Notes: generated from the sequence alone by a model not told the origin. Shown: positions 37,185 through 46,959, counted from the first letter of the stretch. The stretch is DNA of 64,000 nt from Saltatorellus ferox (GCA_007751475.1 CP036434.1:5647524-5711523); one strand, 5' to 3'. Numbers and translations are program-made.

Positions 37185-39776
37185 ATGAGCTCTTCCGAAC
37201 CACGCCACTCGGCTTTAGCCGCAGCGCTCGCCTGCGCTGCGCTGGTCCTTGTCGCCGCTTGGTTTTCGGGAGCGTTCGAGGCGCCAGCCGACGTACCTGG
37301 GCCGGCGCTGGGTCCGAAAGTAGCCGATGTCCCCGAGCCAGAGCTCGACCGACCCGAGGGTGAGCGCTCCGAGATTCGCGTCCCGGCTCCGGAACCGGAT
37401 CGAGTCAGCCCTGAAGCGGCGGAGTCCGTCGTGTCTCCAGCGGCCCTTCGCGGGACGGCGGCCTTGACCGTGCGCGTGCAGCGACCAGGTGGTGCCTCGG
37501 CCGAGGGCGTCGAGGTCCTGCTGGAGTCCTCCCCGGTGAACGCGCCGCCGAGCTTCGACTTCACGGACCGGCGTGGTATCACGCTTCGGATGCCGTGCGA
37601 TGCGGACGGACTTGCGATCTTCGAAGAGGTATCGTTCGGCAACTACCGCGTGTCGGCCAGGGACGGGGACGGAGCTGCGGATGCCCAGGAGTTCGTGTTC
37701 ACCGGGGAGACCGAGCGTTCCCTCGACCTCGTCAAGACTGGACCCGATGACGGACTCGTGGTCCGCGTGCAGGATGCGCAGGGCGCAGCGGTCCCTTTCG
37801 CAGAGGTCAGGGTCGCAGGTGGGATCACTCGGACCAAGGTGGTGGGCATGCGAGGCGAGCCCAGTCTTGAGTCCAGGTGCGACGGGGAGGGTCGAGTCAC
37901 GTTCCCAGGTGTCGACTTGAGGGAAGCCGTGGTCCACGCCGAGTCTTCCGATGGGCGCCGGGGCTGGGCCATCGTTCGCGGTGCCGCATCAAGGCGCTCG
38001 GAGGAACCAGACTATCGTGAGGTGACCGTGACCCTGGAGACTCCGGGCGTTCTCGAGGGTCGGCTGCTGGGGCGGCCGGAAGGTTGGCCCGGCACGGGCC
38101 GGGTCAAGGCCTGGGCTCTGACCCGCTCCCATCCGCACCACTCCTCGTTCGGGCTCAGCTTCGAAGGCCGAGCCGAGGGCGACCGCTACTCCATCGAGGG
38201 TCTGGGGCCTGGCCAGTACTCCCTGACGTTCGAGGACACCCACGGCCTGCGAGTCGACTATCCGAACATGGGCACGCCACCGCACTCGATGCCGAACTCC
38301 CTGGCCCCGATCGACGTGACGATCGAGGCCGGCAGGACCACGGTGCAGAACTTGACCGTGGTGCGGGGCGCGACGCTCGCGGGAGTGGTGCGAACCGCCG
38401 CCGGAGCTCCCATCGCAGGGGCACTGGTCAAGACCACGTACACCCCGATGACCGGCAACTTCCCCGATGGCTTCGTCCTTCACGGGGTCAATGTCTGGCG
38501 CCTCGACTCGGACTCACGCTCGCTGGCGAAGCACCCGCTGACCCACCGGGAGACCCGGACGGACGAGGAAGGGCAGTACCGGATCGAGGGCTTGCCGGAT
38601 GGCAAGCTGCGAGTGGAAGTGATCGTCGCGGGCATGTCCTACGATCGGCGGGAAGCCGTGGAGCTTTCGACCGCGGAGGTGCAGGAACTCGAGCACGTGC
38701 TCGTGCGAGCCGGGGCCATCGAGGGTCTCGAGCCGGGGGGCGGGTACCTCGGCGTTCGGCGCAAGGGCCAGTCCGTTCCGGAGCACCTCGCCATCCTCCC
38801 GCAAGCCGGCGATTTCTACTTCCCGGGGCTCGCCCCCGGCGACCACGAGGTGCTGCGCTATCACAGCGTTCGATCCATCCCCCCGGTCCTGCTGGCCGAG
38901 GTCGAGGTGAGGGCCGGGGAAACGGCATGGGTCGACCTGCGAACGGCGACTCGGCCGATTCGATATGAGCTGCGGCTGACCCATCCCTATGGACCCATGG
39001 TGGGCGCCAACGTGCGACTCGGCGACTCCGGCTGGCGAAAGACCGATGCTCTCGGACGCGTTGCGTTCGAGAGAGCGTTCCCCCTTCGCCTCCCGACGTG
39101 GGCCAACGTCATGCGCGGTCCCGTCAATTACCAGGTGAGGCTTGCCGATCTCACGGAGGATCGCGGAGTCTCGAAAGGCGAACTCTTCTTCGGAGACGAA
39201 ACGCTGGGGGTGCGGACCCTCGATGCCAGGGGTGCCGCCAGCGCTGCCTCGCTGGTGATCAGCTCGAACACGCTCGAGGGCGAGTCGGTGACGTCGGCCA
39301 GAACCAAGGCGCTCGATGTGGGACCCGAAGGCACCCTCGATCTGGAGCACCTCGTGCCAGGCTCCTACGACGTCATCGCCACCTTCCCGAGCGGGGCCGA
39401 AGTGGCGGGTGTTGCGAAGGTGCCCAGCGCTGGACGCCTGGAGCTGCGAGAGTACCCCGCTGGCCAGCTCTCTCTCCTGGTCACCGACGCCTCAGCCAGG
39501 CCGTTGAAGGAAGCCCAGGTCCATGTGGCCTGGTGGAGCGGCGAAGGCGCCGCCCCTCTCGACCTCTCTACCGTCTCCGCAGGAAAGAGCTCGCGCCGCG
39601 CAGAGACGGACGCCGAGGGTCGCGCGACCCTGCGGGGACTCCCCGCCGGGCGCCTCTCGATCCGAGTCGGAGCCAAGAGACTCAGCTGGGCGCGCCAGGG
39701 CCCAACGGTCGAACGGAGCGTGGAACTGAACGTGGACGAGGAGATGCACCTCGCCGTCACCATCGAAGAGGAGTAA
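37185..39776 (+). CDS. Membrane-anchored carboxypeptidase-regulatory-like protein
   Basis: 863 aa from ATG 37185; a GTG nine codons earlier is less likely. One N-terminal transmembrane segment (AALACAALVLVAAWFSGAF) is followed by a Pro/Glu-rich linker. The rest is built of repeated Ig-like carboxypeptidase D regulatory units, each ending in a G-x-Y or G-x-L strand: LTVRVQRPGGASAEGVEVLLESS, TLAGVVRTAAGAPIAGALVKTTY, GQYRIEGLPDGKLRVEV and GRATLRGLPAGRLSIRVG. The protein probably projects from the membrane. The function of this repeat type in planctomycetes is unknown. It starts 64 bases after the kinase gene. Confidence 0.75.
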   Translation: MSSSEPRHSALAAALACAALVLVAAWFSGAFEAPADVPGPALGPKVADVPEPELDRPEGERSEIRVPAPEPDRVSPEAAESVVSPAALRGTAALTVRVQRPGGASAEGVEVLLESSPVNAPPSFDFTDRRGITLRMPCDADGLAIFEEVSFGNYRVSARDGDGAADAQEFVFTGETERSLDLVKTGPDDGLVVRVQDAQGAAVPFAEVRVAGGITRTKVVGMRGEPSLESRCDGEGRVTFPGVDLREAVVHAESSDGRRGWAIVRGAASRRSEEPDYREVTVTLETPGVLEGRLLGRPEGWPGTGRVKAWALTRSHPHHSSFGLSFEGRAEGDRYSIEGLGPGQYSLTFEDTHGLRVDYPNMGTPPHSMPNSLAPIDVTIEAGRTTVQNLTVVRGATLAGVVRTAAGAPIAGALVKTTYTPMTGNFPDGFVLHGVNVWRLDSDSRSLAKHPLTHRETRTDEEGQYRIEGLPDGKLRVEVIVAGMSYDRREAVELSTAEVQELEHVLVRAGAIEGLEPGGGYLGVRRKGQSVPEHLAILPQAGDFYFPGLAPGDHEVLRYHSVRSIPPVLLAEVEVRAGETAWVDLRTATRPIRYELRLTHPYGPMVGANVRLGDSGWRKTDALGRVAFERAFPLRLPTWANVMRGPVNYQVRLADLTEDRGVSKGELFFGDETLGVRTLDARGAASAASLVISSNTLEGESVTSARTKALDVGPEGTLDLEHLVPGSYDVIATFPSGAEVAGVAKVPSAGRLELREYPAGQLSLLVTDASARPLKEAQVHVAWWSGEGAAPLDLSTVSAGKSSRRAETDAEGRATLRGLPAGRLSIRVGAKRLSWARQGPTVERSVELNVDEEMHLAVTIEEE

Positions 39777-39908
39777 CGCGCGACGGAAATCGGTGATTCG
39801 CCCGATTCCGCCTGTTGATGGCAGGCGAGGCGAGCAGTTGAGCCGGAGTGAGGCCGCCGAATGGGCGGCACCGCGCTCCCGTCCCTGCTCCCCCATTTTT
39901 TCCCTGCG

Positions 39909-40772
39909 ATGTCACGACTCACCCTGACCCTTCTCTCCCCCATCACCTGTCTCGTTCCGGCACTCCTCCTCGCCACGCTCGCTGGCTGCAGCTCGTCCGA
40001 CGACGGCGGCAACCAGGACGACATGACCCCGATGGCCAGCGTGGGCAACCTGATCAGCGGCATCACCCTCGACGGCATCCCCGGCACGGTCACCGTGCGC
40101 TCGGGCTCCGCTCCCATCGGCGATGCGAACGGCGCCGTCCTCCAGTACACCGGCGGTGGCACCGTGGCCCAGGGCAGCACCGCGCAGACGCTGCTCTCCT
40201 CCATCGACGCACTGGACGCCGTCCTCGTGCGCCTCGGCGGCGTCAGCGGCTTCTACGAGATCGCGCTCGATCAGCCCGAGACCGCCTTGAGCCTGCTCCT
40301 CTCGCTCTCGCCCGACGCGCCTGCGGGCATGGTCGACTGCATCTACCAGGGACGGCGCGACGGCGAGACCACCTGGGGCGAGCCGGTGACGATTCCGATC
40401 GAGATCCTGAACGTCGGCTCCGGCGAGCTGCAGATCAACCTGACCTGGAACAGCGACGCGGACCTCGACCTGCACCTCTTCGAGCCGGACGGCAACGAGA
40501 TCTACTACGACAACACGACGTCCGCGACCGGCGGCCAGCTCGACCTCGACGCGAACGTCGGCTGCGGCAACGTCGGCGTCGAGAACATCTTCTACAGCCA
40601 GGTGCCGCCGGTCGGCATGTACCGCGTGGCCGTCGACAACTACAGCGAATGCGCGCAGACCTCCAGCGACTACGTGATCACGGTGACGCTGCCCGGCCAG
40701 GCGCCGACGATCCTGAGCGGCTCGATCACGGAGGCCGACGGCCTCGTGGACGTGTTCACCTTCGACCTGTAG
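39909..40772 (+). CDS. Lipoprotein with YfaP/DUF2135-like domain
   Basis: 287 aa from ATG 39909. A signal peptide ends in the lipobox LATLAGC. The C-terminal half matches the DUF2135/YfaP pattern: LTWNSDADLDLHLFEPDGN, IYYDNTTSATGGQLDLDANVGCGN, and YRVAVDNYS. These domains are secreted, beta-rich and of unknown role. The N-terminal half (TLDGIPGTVTVRSG, then SSIDALDAVLVRL) has no recognised family. Confidence 0.75.
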   Translation: MSRLTLTLLSPITCLVPALLLATLAGCSSSDDGGNQDDMTPMASVGNLISGITLDGIPGTVTVRSGSAPIGDANGAVLQYTGGGTVAQGSTAQTLLSSIDALDAVLVRLGGVSGFYEIALDQPETALSLLLSLSPDAPAGMVDCIYQGRRDGETTWGEPVTIPIEILNVGSGELQINLTWNSDADLDLHLFEPDGNEIYYDNTTSATGGQLDLDANVGCGNVGVENIFYSQVPPVGMYRVAVDNYSECAQTSSDYVITVTLPGQAPTILSGSITEADGLVDVFTFDL

Positions 40773-40794
40773 CGGGCGATTCGCGAACTTGGCC

Positions 40795-42114
40795 ATGCGC
40801 TCCGCTTCCCACGCAAGACCCATCGTGCTCGTCACCGCAGCCCTTGTGGCCGCGGCCGCGCTGGCCGTGGTCCTTCTGGGAACGGCGCCGCCGAATCCGC
40901 CGGAGCAGGGCGTGGCTCCCGGGTCCGCGGCGCACGCAGCGGCGGATGTCGTGACAGCGAGCGCCGCCGTTCTGGCGCCGCTCGCTGACGAGCAAGAGGC
41001 GGCACTGCTTCCCGAGCAGCGCGCAGAGTCGCGGGCGGCAGCGTCGACGCCGTCGCGAAAGATGCGCCCACACGCCTCGCCCATCAGCGGACGCGCCATC
41101 GACCTGGAGGGCCGCGCCGTGATCGGCGTCGATGTGTACCTTCCTTCCGATCGCGAGCGCTTCGGACGATCGGATGCGAGCGGCCGCTTCGAGCTTTCCA
41201 CCTCACGAGGGAACGACCTCTTCCGGGTGGCGCCGTCGAGCGGCTACGTGGCCCTCGCGTCGACCCGCGCGGGCTCCCCGGGTGAGGCTTCCGTGGTGGC
41301 CACTCGAACGAACGGTTCACTCCGTATCGACGTCATCGACGCCTCGACCGGCATGGCGCTCCAGCACGCGACAGTGTCACTCGACGCGGCGGCCCTGCTC
41401 GACGCCTCCGCGTTACACGGGCCAGCGCTTCATCCGATCCCCTTTCAGACGACGAGCGACACGACCGGCAGCGCGGCCTTCGATTTCGTACCCGACCGCG
41501 CGGGCCTCACGATCTCGGTGCAGCGCGAGGGCTACCTTCCGGCGACGATCTCGGTCGATCACGACCCCGCGGCGCCCCTGCAGGTGGCCCTCGAACCCAT
41601 ACCGTCCGACTCGGTCCTGGAGGGTCGCGTGATCAGCGCATCCGGGATTTCTGTGGCAGGCGCCGAGATCACGGCCCAGGGCCAATTCACCCGGTCGCGC
41701 CAAGACGGGAGCTTCACGCTTCGGCTGGACCCCTCTCTCGATGCGGCGACAGGACCGATGGTCTTCGCCCATCATCCTGTCCACGGACGAGCGCGACTCC
41801 AGCCCGCAGAGAGAACGACGATCGAACTCGTGCTGGAATCCCGCCCCCCTGACCCTGTACGCCCCATCCGTCTGGAGTCAGGCGAGTCACTCGATTCCGT
41901 ACGGGTCGTCCCGCTGGACTCACAGGGAGCTCCAGACCCCTTCGCTCCACACTGGCGGTGTGCCCAGTCGGACGCCGAGGGGAGGATCCCCTTGAACGCC
42001 GAGGCGGCGAGCAGCGGCGAGGGCACGCGGATCGCTCTCGCCAAGGACGGGACCGCGCTGGGGCGAGTGGAGCTCAGCGCAGCCGGCGATGCGTGGGTCG
42101 TGATTCAGGATTGA
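40795..42114 (+). CDS. Membrane-anchored carboxypeptidase-regulatory-like protein
   Basis: 439 aa from ATG 40795, with a TTG two codons upstream as an alternative. A transmembrane helix (VLVTAALVAAAALAVVLLG) is followed by an Ala/Glu-rich spacer. It then carries Ig-like regulatory units (SPISGRAIDLEGRAVIGVDVYLPS with DASGRFEL, and VLEGRVISASGISVAGAEITAQG with QDGSFTL). Architecture resembles the larger proteins at 37185, 55595 and 59349. No catalytic domain is seen. It starts 22 bases after the DUF2135 lipoprotein gene, probably in one operon. Confidence 0.7.
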   Translation: MRSASHARPIVLVTAALVAAAALAVVLLGTAPPNPPEQGVAPGSAAHAAADVVTASAAVLAPLADEQEAALLPEQRAESRAAASTPSRKMRPHASPISGRAIDLEGRAVIGVDVYLPSDRERFGRSDASGRFELSTSRGNDLFRVAPSSGYVALASTRAGSPGEASVVATRTNGSLRIDVIDASTGMALQHATVSLDAAALLDASALHGPALHPIPFQTTSDTTGSAAFDFVPDRAGLTISVQREGYLPATISVDHDPAAPLQVALEPIPSDSVLEGRVISASGISVAGAEITAQGQFTRSRQDGSFTLRLDPSLDAATGPMVFAHHPVHGRARLQPAERTTIELVLESRPPDPVRPIRLESGESLDSVRVVPLDSQGAPDPFAPHWRCAQSDAEGRIPLNAEAASSGEGTRIALAKDGTALGRVELSAAGDAWVVIQD

Positions 42115-42229
42115 CGGCGGCGCGAGTGCCTGGAGCCTTGCGGGGATGACCCGGCAGCGGGCATCCTCCAGGGTCCCAACCACCTCCGGGTTCGGTCGCT
42201 CTCTCCCTCCGACTCTCCTCCAGCCCCCA

Positions 42230-43630
42230 ATGAACATCCCCCGGCTCCAGCTTCCGCGCACCGCGGCCTTCATCACGATTCTTGGAATGGCGGCTGCCGC
42301 GCTCACGTCCCACGCGTCGGCCCAGACGAAGGAATGGCTGAAGGAGCAGCAGAGCTTCCTCGACAACAGCGAGGAGTCGCCGGTCTACATCGGAGCGCGC
42401 GCTTGCGCGGAGAACGGCGGCGAGGGCGCCATCGAGCTCCTTCTCGATCTTCTCGGCCTGGAGATCGACCGGGGATTGCCTGCGCCGCACTACCGGGACA
42501 TCGCGTGGGATTCACTCGTGCAGGTGAAGTCGGACGAAGGCCGCGCGCTGGTCGCCACGTTCCTGAAGGACGCCGATTCGGAGATGGTGCGCGAGTGGTG
42601 CGCTGACCTCCTCGGGCTCTACGGCGACGACCAGTACGGAGACGTCGTCGTCGACGCGCTCCGCGATCGCGAGGAGAACGTCCAGCGCGCCGCCGCCCGC
42701 GCCGCGGGGCGCCTCAAGTTCGAGCCCGCCACGGAGAACCTCCTGAAGCTCGCCAAGTCCAAGGATCCGCGAACCCGGGGGAACGCGATCGGCTCCCTCG
42801 CCCAGATCAACATCGAGGAGCACAGCAACCTCTTCCTCTCAGGGGTCGAGAAGGACAAGGACCCGAGCGTCCAGTGCGCGCTGCTCTCCATGGTGCCGGA
42901 ACTGCTGCCCGATCGCTGCGAGTCCCTTTCGATCGTGGCGATGAGTCACGAGGACTGGAGCCCGGCGCTGCAGGCGGTGCGCAACCTCGGCGGCATCGAG
43001 ACGAAGACCGCCATCGACGCGCTCGTCGCGGCGGCGACCGCCGCGCGCAGCCGCATCTCCCTGGAGGCCGTCGACATGCTGGTGCAGCTGACGGGACTCA
43101 AGTACAGCCGCCCGGATCAGTGGGCGAACTGGTGGAAGGACAACCGCGAGACGTTCGAGTTCCCGAAGAAGAAGGGCCAGCGCCAGAAGCGCGAGGCCGA
43201 CGCGAGCTCCGCGACCTACAACGGAGTGCGCGTCGACAGCAGCCAGGTCGCGTTCCTGATGGACGTCTCCTCGTGGATGGACAAGGAGCTGGCGACGCGC
43301 CAGGAGAAGCGCATCGACGTCGCGCGCGATGAGATGGAGCAGGCCTTCGACGCCATCCGACCGCCGTTCACATTCAATGTCTTCCTCTACGCGGAGAACA
43401 TCGAGGCGCTGTCGCCGAAGAAGCCGCTGGAGCTTTCGAAGAAGACCACCAAGAAGGCGCTCAGCTTCGTGGAAGACGCGCGCGCGACCGGACACAAGGA
43501 CATCTGGAACGCGCTCTTCACGAAATCATGGACGGGCGCTACGACACCATCTACCTCCTTTCGTCCGGCGAGCCGGACGTGGGCTGGGTCGTGCATCCGG
43601 AGCACCTCAACTATCACCTCGCCGAGCTGA
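42230..43630 (+). pseudogene. HEAT-repeat/VWA-like exported protein, frameshifted near its 3' end
   Basis: 466 aa as read, from ATG 42230 with a signal peptide (GMAAAALTSHASA). The first part has HEAT-like repeats (MVREWCADLLGLYGDDQYGDVVVDALRD, VQRAAARAAGRLKFEP). The second is a von Willebrand A-like domain beginning VAFLMDVSSWMDKE, where the MIDAS DxSxS motif is degenerate (DVSSW). At about 43521 the frame is lost: inserting one C between 43521 and 43522 gives ALFTEIMDGRYDTIYLLSSG, which continues in the frame that ends at 43746. The repaired product would be about 505 aa. The last 37 residues as read are therefore not native. Either the sequence has an error or the gene is newly broken. Confidence 0.75.
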
Positions 43631-43746
43631 TCCGATTCCATCCGGTGGTGGTGCACGTGATCGGGTACACCGATAAGGAAGGCTATCAGTCGCAGCTCGA
43701 CCGGATCGCCAGGACGACCGGCGGGGACTCGCGGCAGGTGAAGTAG
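43528..43746 (+). pseudogene. C-terminal VWA fragment of the frameshifted upstream gene
   Basis: 72 codons that complete the VWA-like domain of the gene at 42230 in a different frame. DTIYLLSSGEPDVGWV supplies the missing late VWA strand, and the ORF ends with HVIGYTDKEGYQSQLDRIARTTGG. It has no independent start signal. Treat it as one gene with the preceding entry. Confidence 0.75.
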
Positions 43747-43851
43747 GCAAGAAACGTGGCGGATTTGGGTCGGGTTCGGTACCGCCAGGATTGGTACTGC
43801 CTCTCTGTTTCCGTCCCCTCTCAACGCCTGCCGGCTAGACTGCACGGTCCC

Positions 43852-45141
43852 ATGAAACACGCCGTTGCCGCCATGCCACATCGACTCCCAGGAACTCGCG
43901 GATGGATCGCCCGCTCTCTCGCTGCCTGCACTCTCCTCCTGGCGGCATGCTCGACCGAAAGCGGAGTGGAAACCGAGGAGTCCTTCGAGCTCCCGCTCTT
44001 TCATTCGATCGACTCCGGTACGCGGGACGCCAGGAACGCGAGCAGCACCTTTGTGGTCCACTTTCACGAGGATCACCTCTACACCCTGTCGGATCGAGTG
44101 CAGCGCTGGGACTGGATGACGGGTGCCGAGGTCCCTCTCGACGGAGCGGATACCAGCGAGAACGGACCGACGGGTGGAGGCCAGCTTCACTTCTCCTCGA
44201 AGGACGGCCTGGTCGGGCGTAGCCAGGGCGGCCGCGTCTACCCGGGGGCAGCGACCGATCAGCCGCTGCTGACGGCCGAGGGCACCGGCTACCTCAACGT
44301 CACGTACGTGGAGGGCTACGACCAGTTTGCGGCCTACGATGCCACCGCCCTCATGTTCCACGACCGCGCCACAGGCAAACTCGCGCTGCGCATGCCGGTC
44401 GAGGCGGGCATCACGAAGGCGGTCGGCGGCAAGCGGTCCTACGTCACCGCGCTTCCCGACTTCCGGATCGTCGTTTGGCCCGTCGAGCCGGACGGCCAGG
44501 GGCTTGTCCTCAGCGGGCACCGAGGCAAGGTGATCGAGATGGTCTACAGCGCCGATGAAACCCGGTTGGCGTCGGCGGACAGCACCGGCCTGGTGCTGGT
44601 CTGGGAGCTCGCCGGTGGCACGGAAGTACAGCGCTTCGAGATCGAAGTCAGCCAGGCAGTCCCAGCGGCCTCCCTGGCCTTCTTTCCGGACGGCGCCACC
44701 CTCGCTGGCAACGGCAAGGGCGGAGACATTCATTTCTGGTCCGTCGATACGGGCGAACGAATCTCGACGTTCCGCGCGACGCACCGGGGGATTATCGACA
44801 TCGACATTTCGGACGATGGCACTCTCCTGGCCGTGGGAACGTCCTGGACCGGTCGCTACGACAAGAACCGGATCACCGCGAAAGAGAACTTCTTCGAAGA
44901 CCCGAACCTGCTGTCATCGGGGGGAACGCTCGTGTTTGGCGTGACGTCCGTGCCGGTTGCCCGGACGCCAGCGACGAACGGTGCCGATGCCACGCCAGAT
45001 GCGAGCAACGGCGCCGAGCCGCAACGACCCGCTCGCAAGAGCGACTCGCGTGATCCAGCGCCTCGAGCAGCAGAGGACCCACCCCGCGACGAGCACGGCG
45101 AATCGGCGGTAGGTGGGCGCCGTGAAGCAAGGCTTGAATGA
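43852..45141 (+). CDS. WD40-repeat lipoprotein with probably replaced 3' end
   Basis: 429 aa from ATG 43852. A lipobox (LLLAAC) follows a hydrophobic segment. WD40-like blades are visible: HGPMK is not part of the mature protein, but VLSGHRGKVIEMVYSADETR, GLVLVWELAGG, IHFWSVDTGERISTF and RGIIDIDISDDGTLLAVG are clear. After about residue 355 the sequence becomes Pro/Arg/Glu-rich (PARKSDSRDPAPRAAED) with no propeller character. This tail is antisense to a transposase fragment on the minus strand (about 45022-45186). The natural C-terminus was probably lost when an insertion sequence landed here. Confidence 0.7.
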   Translation: MKHAVAAMPHRLPGTRGWIARSLAACTLLLAACSTESGVETEESFELPLFHSIDSGTRDARNASSTFVVHFHEDHLYTLSDRVQRWDWMTGAEVPLDGADTSENGPTGGGQLHFSSKDGLVGRSQGGRVYPGAATDQPLLTAEGTGYLNVTYVEGYDQFAAYDATALMFHDRATGKLALRMPVEAGITKAVGGKRSYVTALPDFRIVVWPVEPDGQGLVLSGHRGKVIEMVYSADETRLASADSTGLVLVWELAGGTEVQRFEIEVSQAVPAASLAFFPDGATLAGNGKGGDIHFWSVDTGERISTFRATHRGIIDIDISDDGTLLAVGTSWTGRYDKNRITAKENFFEDPNLLSSGGTLVFGVTSVPVARTPATNGADATPDASNGAEPQRPARKSDSRDPAPRAAEDPPRDEHGESAVGGRREARLE

Positions 45142-45186
45142 CTCCAGTAGCGCTGCCACTGACTTCGGGATATCCTGCTCGAGCAC
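45022..45186 (-). pseudogene. N-terminal remnant of a DDE (IS701-like) transposase
   Basis: Reading from a GTG at 45186, the minus strand encodes LEQDIPKSVAALLESFKPCF, then TAPTYRRFAVLVAGWVLCCS, then RRWITRVALASG. This is the N-terminal pattern of IS701/IS4-type DDE transposases (an LLxxFxxCFTxPTxxxFxxLxxG core). Homology stops after about 53 residues; the catalytic DDE part is absent. The fragment overlaps the 3' end of the WD40 lipoprotein gene on the other strand. Family recognition is from memory of the motif. Confidence 0.6.
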
Positions 45187-45482
45187 GTTCCCTCCTCTGG
45201 ATGCTTTGGCTTAGACACCTCCAGCTTTCAGAGTGGGGACGTGCGATTCACGCTTCGCGCGTCAGAAGTCGCGATCGAGTGCTGGGCCGAGGGAGGCCGA
45301 AAAAAGTGCGAAACACGAGGCTAGGGGCAGCGCGGGCACGATCGACCGGTCGATTGTGACCCGAGACGGAGGTGCGTCGGCGCGCACGACCGCGGAGAGT
45401 TCCGTGGTCAGCATGGGGTTGCCCGAAATAGCTGCGCGCTGCCATCGGGTCACAGCTCCGTCAATGAAGCGGCGATGATGCT
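45187..45482. other. Non-coding remainder of the insertion scar
   Basis: No gene is recognised. A perfect 14-bp palindrome (ATCGACCGGTCGAT) lies at 45342-45355. The sequence just upstream of the transposase remnant (TGGCTTAGACACCTCCAGC, starting near 45206) could be an insertion-sequence end, but the other end was not found. Confidence 0.35.
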
Positions 45483-45511
45483 CAGCGGGGCGGTACGGCT
45501 TTGTGGCGGAA
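45483..45511 (+). repeat. 28/29-bp repeat, copy A
   Basis: Begins CAGCGGGG and continues through CGGTACGGCTTTGTGGCGGA. Copy C at 47028-47055 is identical except for one G missing from the G-run. An inverted 22-base copy B lies at 45549-45570. Confidence 0.85.
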
Positions 45512-45570
45512 GGCAGCCTACCAAGTGGTGGTTTCTTGCCAGGCTGCCTTCCGCCACAAAGCCGTACCGC
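45490..45570. repeat. Hairpin with 30-bp perfect arms
   Basis: Arms 45490-45519 and 45541-45570 are perfect reverse complements separated by 21 bases. They include repeat copies A and B and a shared AGGCAGCCT extension. The hairpin lies 21 bases beyond the stop of the minus-strand gene at 45592, so it could end its transcript or protect its 3' end, although no T-run follows. Confidence 0.9.
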
Positions 45571-45591
45571 GCGAGTCCAGGTCACCTCGGC

Positions 45592-46959
45592 TCAATCCTC
45601 CAGAAGTACGCGCGCGATCACGGTGTCGCCCTTTCCGTCTTTGTCCGTGATGCTCTGAACCGTCCAGAGGTCCAACAGATTGTCGCCGTCAACGCACGAG
45701 CCGCTGTAGTCGCCCCACGCCACGCCGTCAGTGGCCCCCTGGCCCTCGCCGAGGCTCACCACAGGGCGCAGCGTTCCGGGCTTGTCACCGCTGCGCCGCC
45801 ACGCAACGCGTGGGCTGATGAACTGGTCCGGGCTCGTCTCCTGGAATCCCACGAGCAGGTCGAGGTTCTTGTTCACCGCCAGGGAGGTCTGGATGTAGCT
45901 GGATGTCTCGCTGGCGATCAGACCCGTCTGAACGATCGATCCGTCCAGGCGAATCTGATGCCATTGAACAGCGGCCCGACCGCGGCAGTTCACCGTATGC
46001 GAGAACCAGAGAAACCCGCCCTGGAGCACGACGTTCTTCGGACGGCGATCGCCCGACGAAGTGAGCTGGTCCGTTCCCTTCTGGGGGGACTTCGGAGGAA
46101 AGCCCACGAACTCCAGACCGTGGGCGGTGGCGCCCACCTGTCGCCACGTAGCAGAGAGGCCCTGGTCGACCCCCGTGTCGCGCGGGTCGATCACTACTTC
46201 GAAGTCCAGCTCCACGACGTTGACGATGAACTCCTCCTGCGTGACCTTCAAGAAGTACAGCGGGTTCACCGGGTCCTGGCAGAGCACAGGGTGACCCAGG
46301 TTGCCCTCGAAGTGATAGGCCGTAGTGGGCTTGCCCGCTTTCATGGACGCTGTTGGGAGCACAAACGTCTGCTCCTTTCCACCTGGAAAGCTGTAGCCAG
46401 TCCAGAACTGACTCGACCCAATCGCCCCGCCGTCCACGCCGCCCGGAGCGTCGATGGAATAGGTGTTCCAGGCGCCTGTCGGATCATCGGTCTCGGAGAT
46501 CGAGATATTCACGGGCTTGCGCTTCGCCTCGTCCCAGTACACCCAAAGATCGAAGCCGAAGACGCCGTTGTGCCGGTCGAAGAACACCTTCGGGTCGATG
46601 CCGTTCCTGAACGCCAGCTGGTGTACGCCGAGGACGTACTCGCCCGCTTTGTCGTAGACGATCAGACCTCCATTGGTCGCCGTCAGAACATGCTCGCCGC
46701 CTACTGCGATCTGGGGGTCCACCTGACGGTTCCCGTCATCCGCGCCGTCGAAAACAAGGAGGCCGTCCACCCGTCGAGGGTGCCCACCGAGCTTGCGCGC
46801 GGGCACCTCGCCCTCGCGGTCCATGGTTGCGATGCGCTCAGGCACGATGAGCTCCGTTCGGGACGGGGGCGTCTTCACGACCAGAACGGCTTCCTGTGGA
46901 CCGGTGGTGAGCCATAGGCCTGCGACGATCAGCGACGCGGACGTGAGTGAGTTCAGCAT
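45592..46959 (-). CDS. Secreted protein of unknown function, probably a beta-propeller
   Basis: 455 aa from ATG 46959, where a signal-like hydrophobic segment starts (LTSASLIVAGLWLTTG). An upstream in-frame ATG at 47088 would run across a repeat and is not used. The body has strand-rich segments such as VDPQIAVGGEHVLTATNGG, IDPKVFFDRHNGVFGFDLWV and HPVLCQDPVNPLYFLKVTQE, a layout seen in sialidase-like or BNR-type secreted propellers. No catalytic residues are identified. It is bounded by two direct copies of a 28-bp repeat (45483 and 47028) in a region with other scars, so it may have arrived as a unit. Confidence 0.6.
   Translation of the reverse strand: MLNSLTSASLIVAGLWLTTGPQEAVLVVKTPPSRTELIVPERIATMDREGEVPARKLGGHPRRVDGLLVFDGADDGNRQVDPQIAVGGEHVLTATNGGLIVYDKAGEYVLGVHQLAFRNGIDPKVFFDRHNGVFGFDLWVYWDEAKRKPVNISISETDDPTGAWNTYSIDAPGGVDGGAIGSSQFWTGYSFPGGKEQTFVLPTASMKAGKPTTAYHFEGNLGHPVLCQDPVNPLYFLKVTQEEFIVNVVELDFEVVIDPRDTGVDQGLSATWRQVGATAHGLEFVGFPPKSPQKGTDQLTSSGDRRPKNVVLQGGFLWFSHTVNCRGRAAVQWHQIRLDGSIVQTGLIASETSSYIQTSLAVNKNLDLLVGFQETSPDQFISPRVAWRRSGDKPGTLRPVVSLGEGQGATDGVAWGDYSGSCVDGDNLLDLWTVQSITDKDGKGDTVIARVLLED

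Noticed and set aside
45342..45355. 14-bp palindrome as an operator
   Set aside because: It is isolated in an insertion scar with no promoter or regulator nearby, so nothing supports a regulatory role.
45490..45570. Integron attC site
   Set aside because: The arms are a perfect 30-bp palindrome without the GTTRRRY/RYYYAAC cores, and no integrase gene is in the window.
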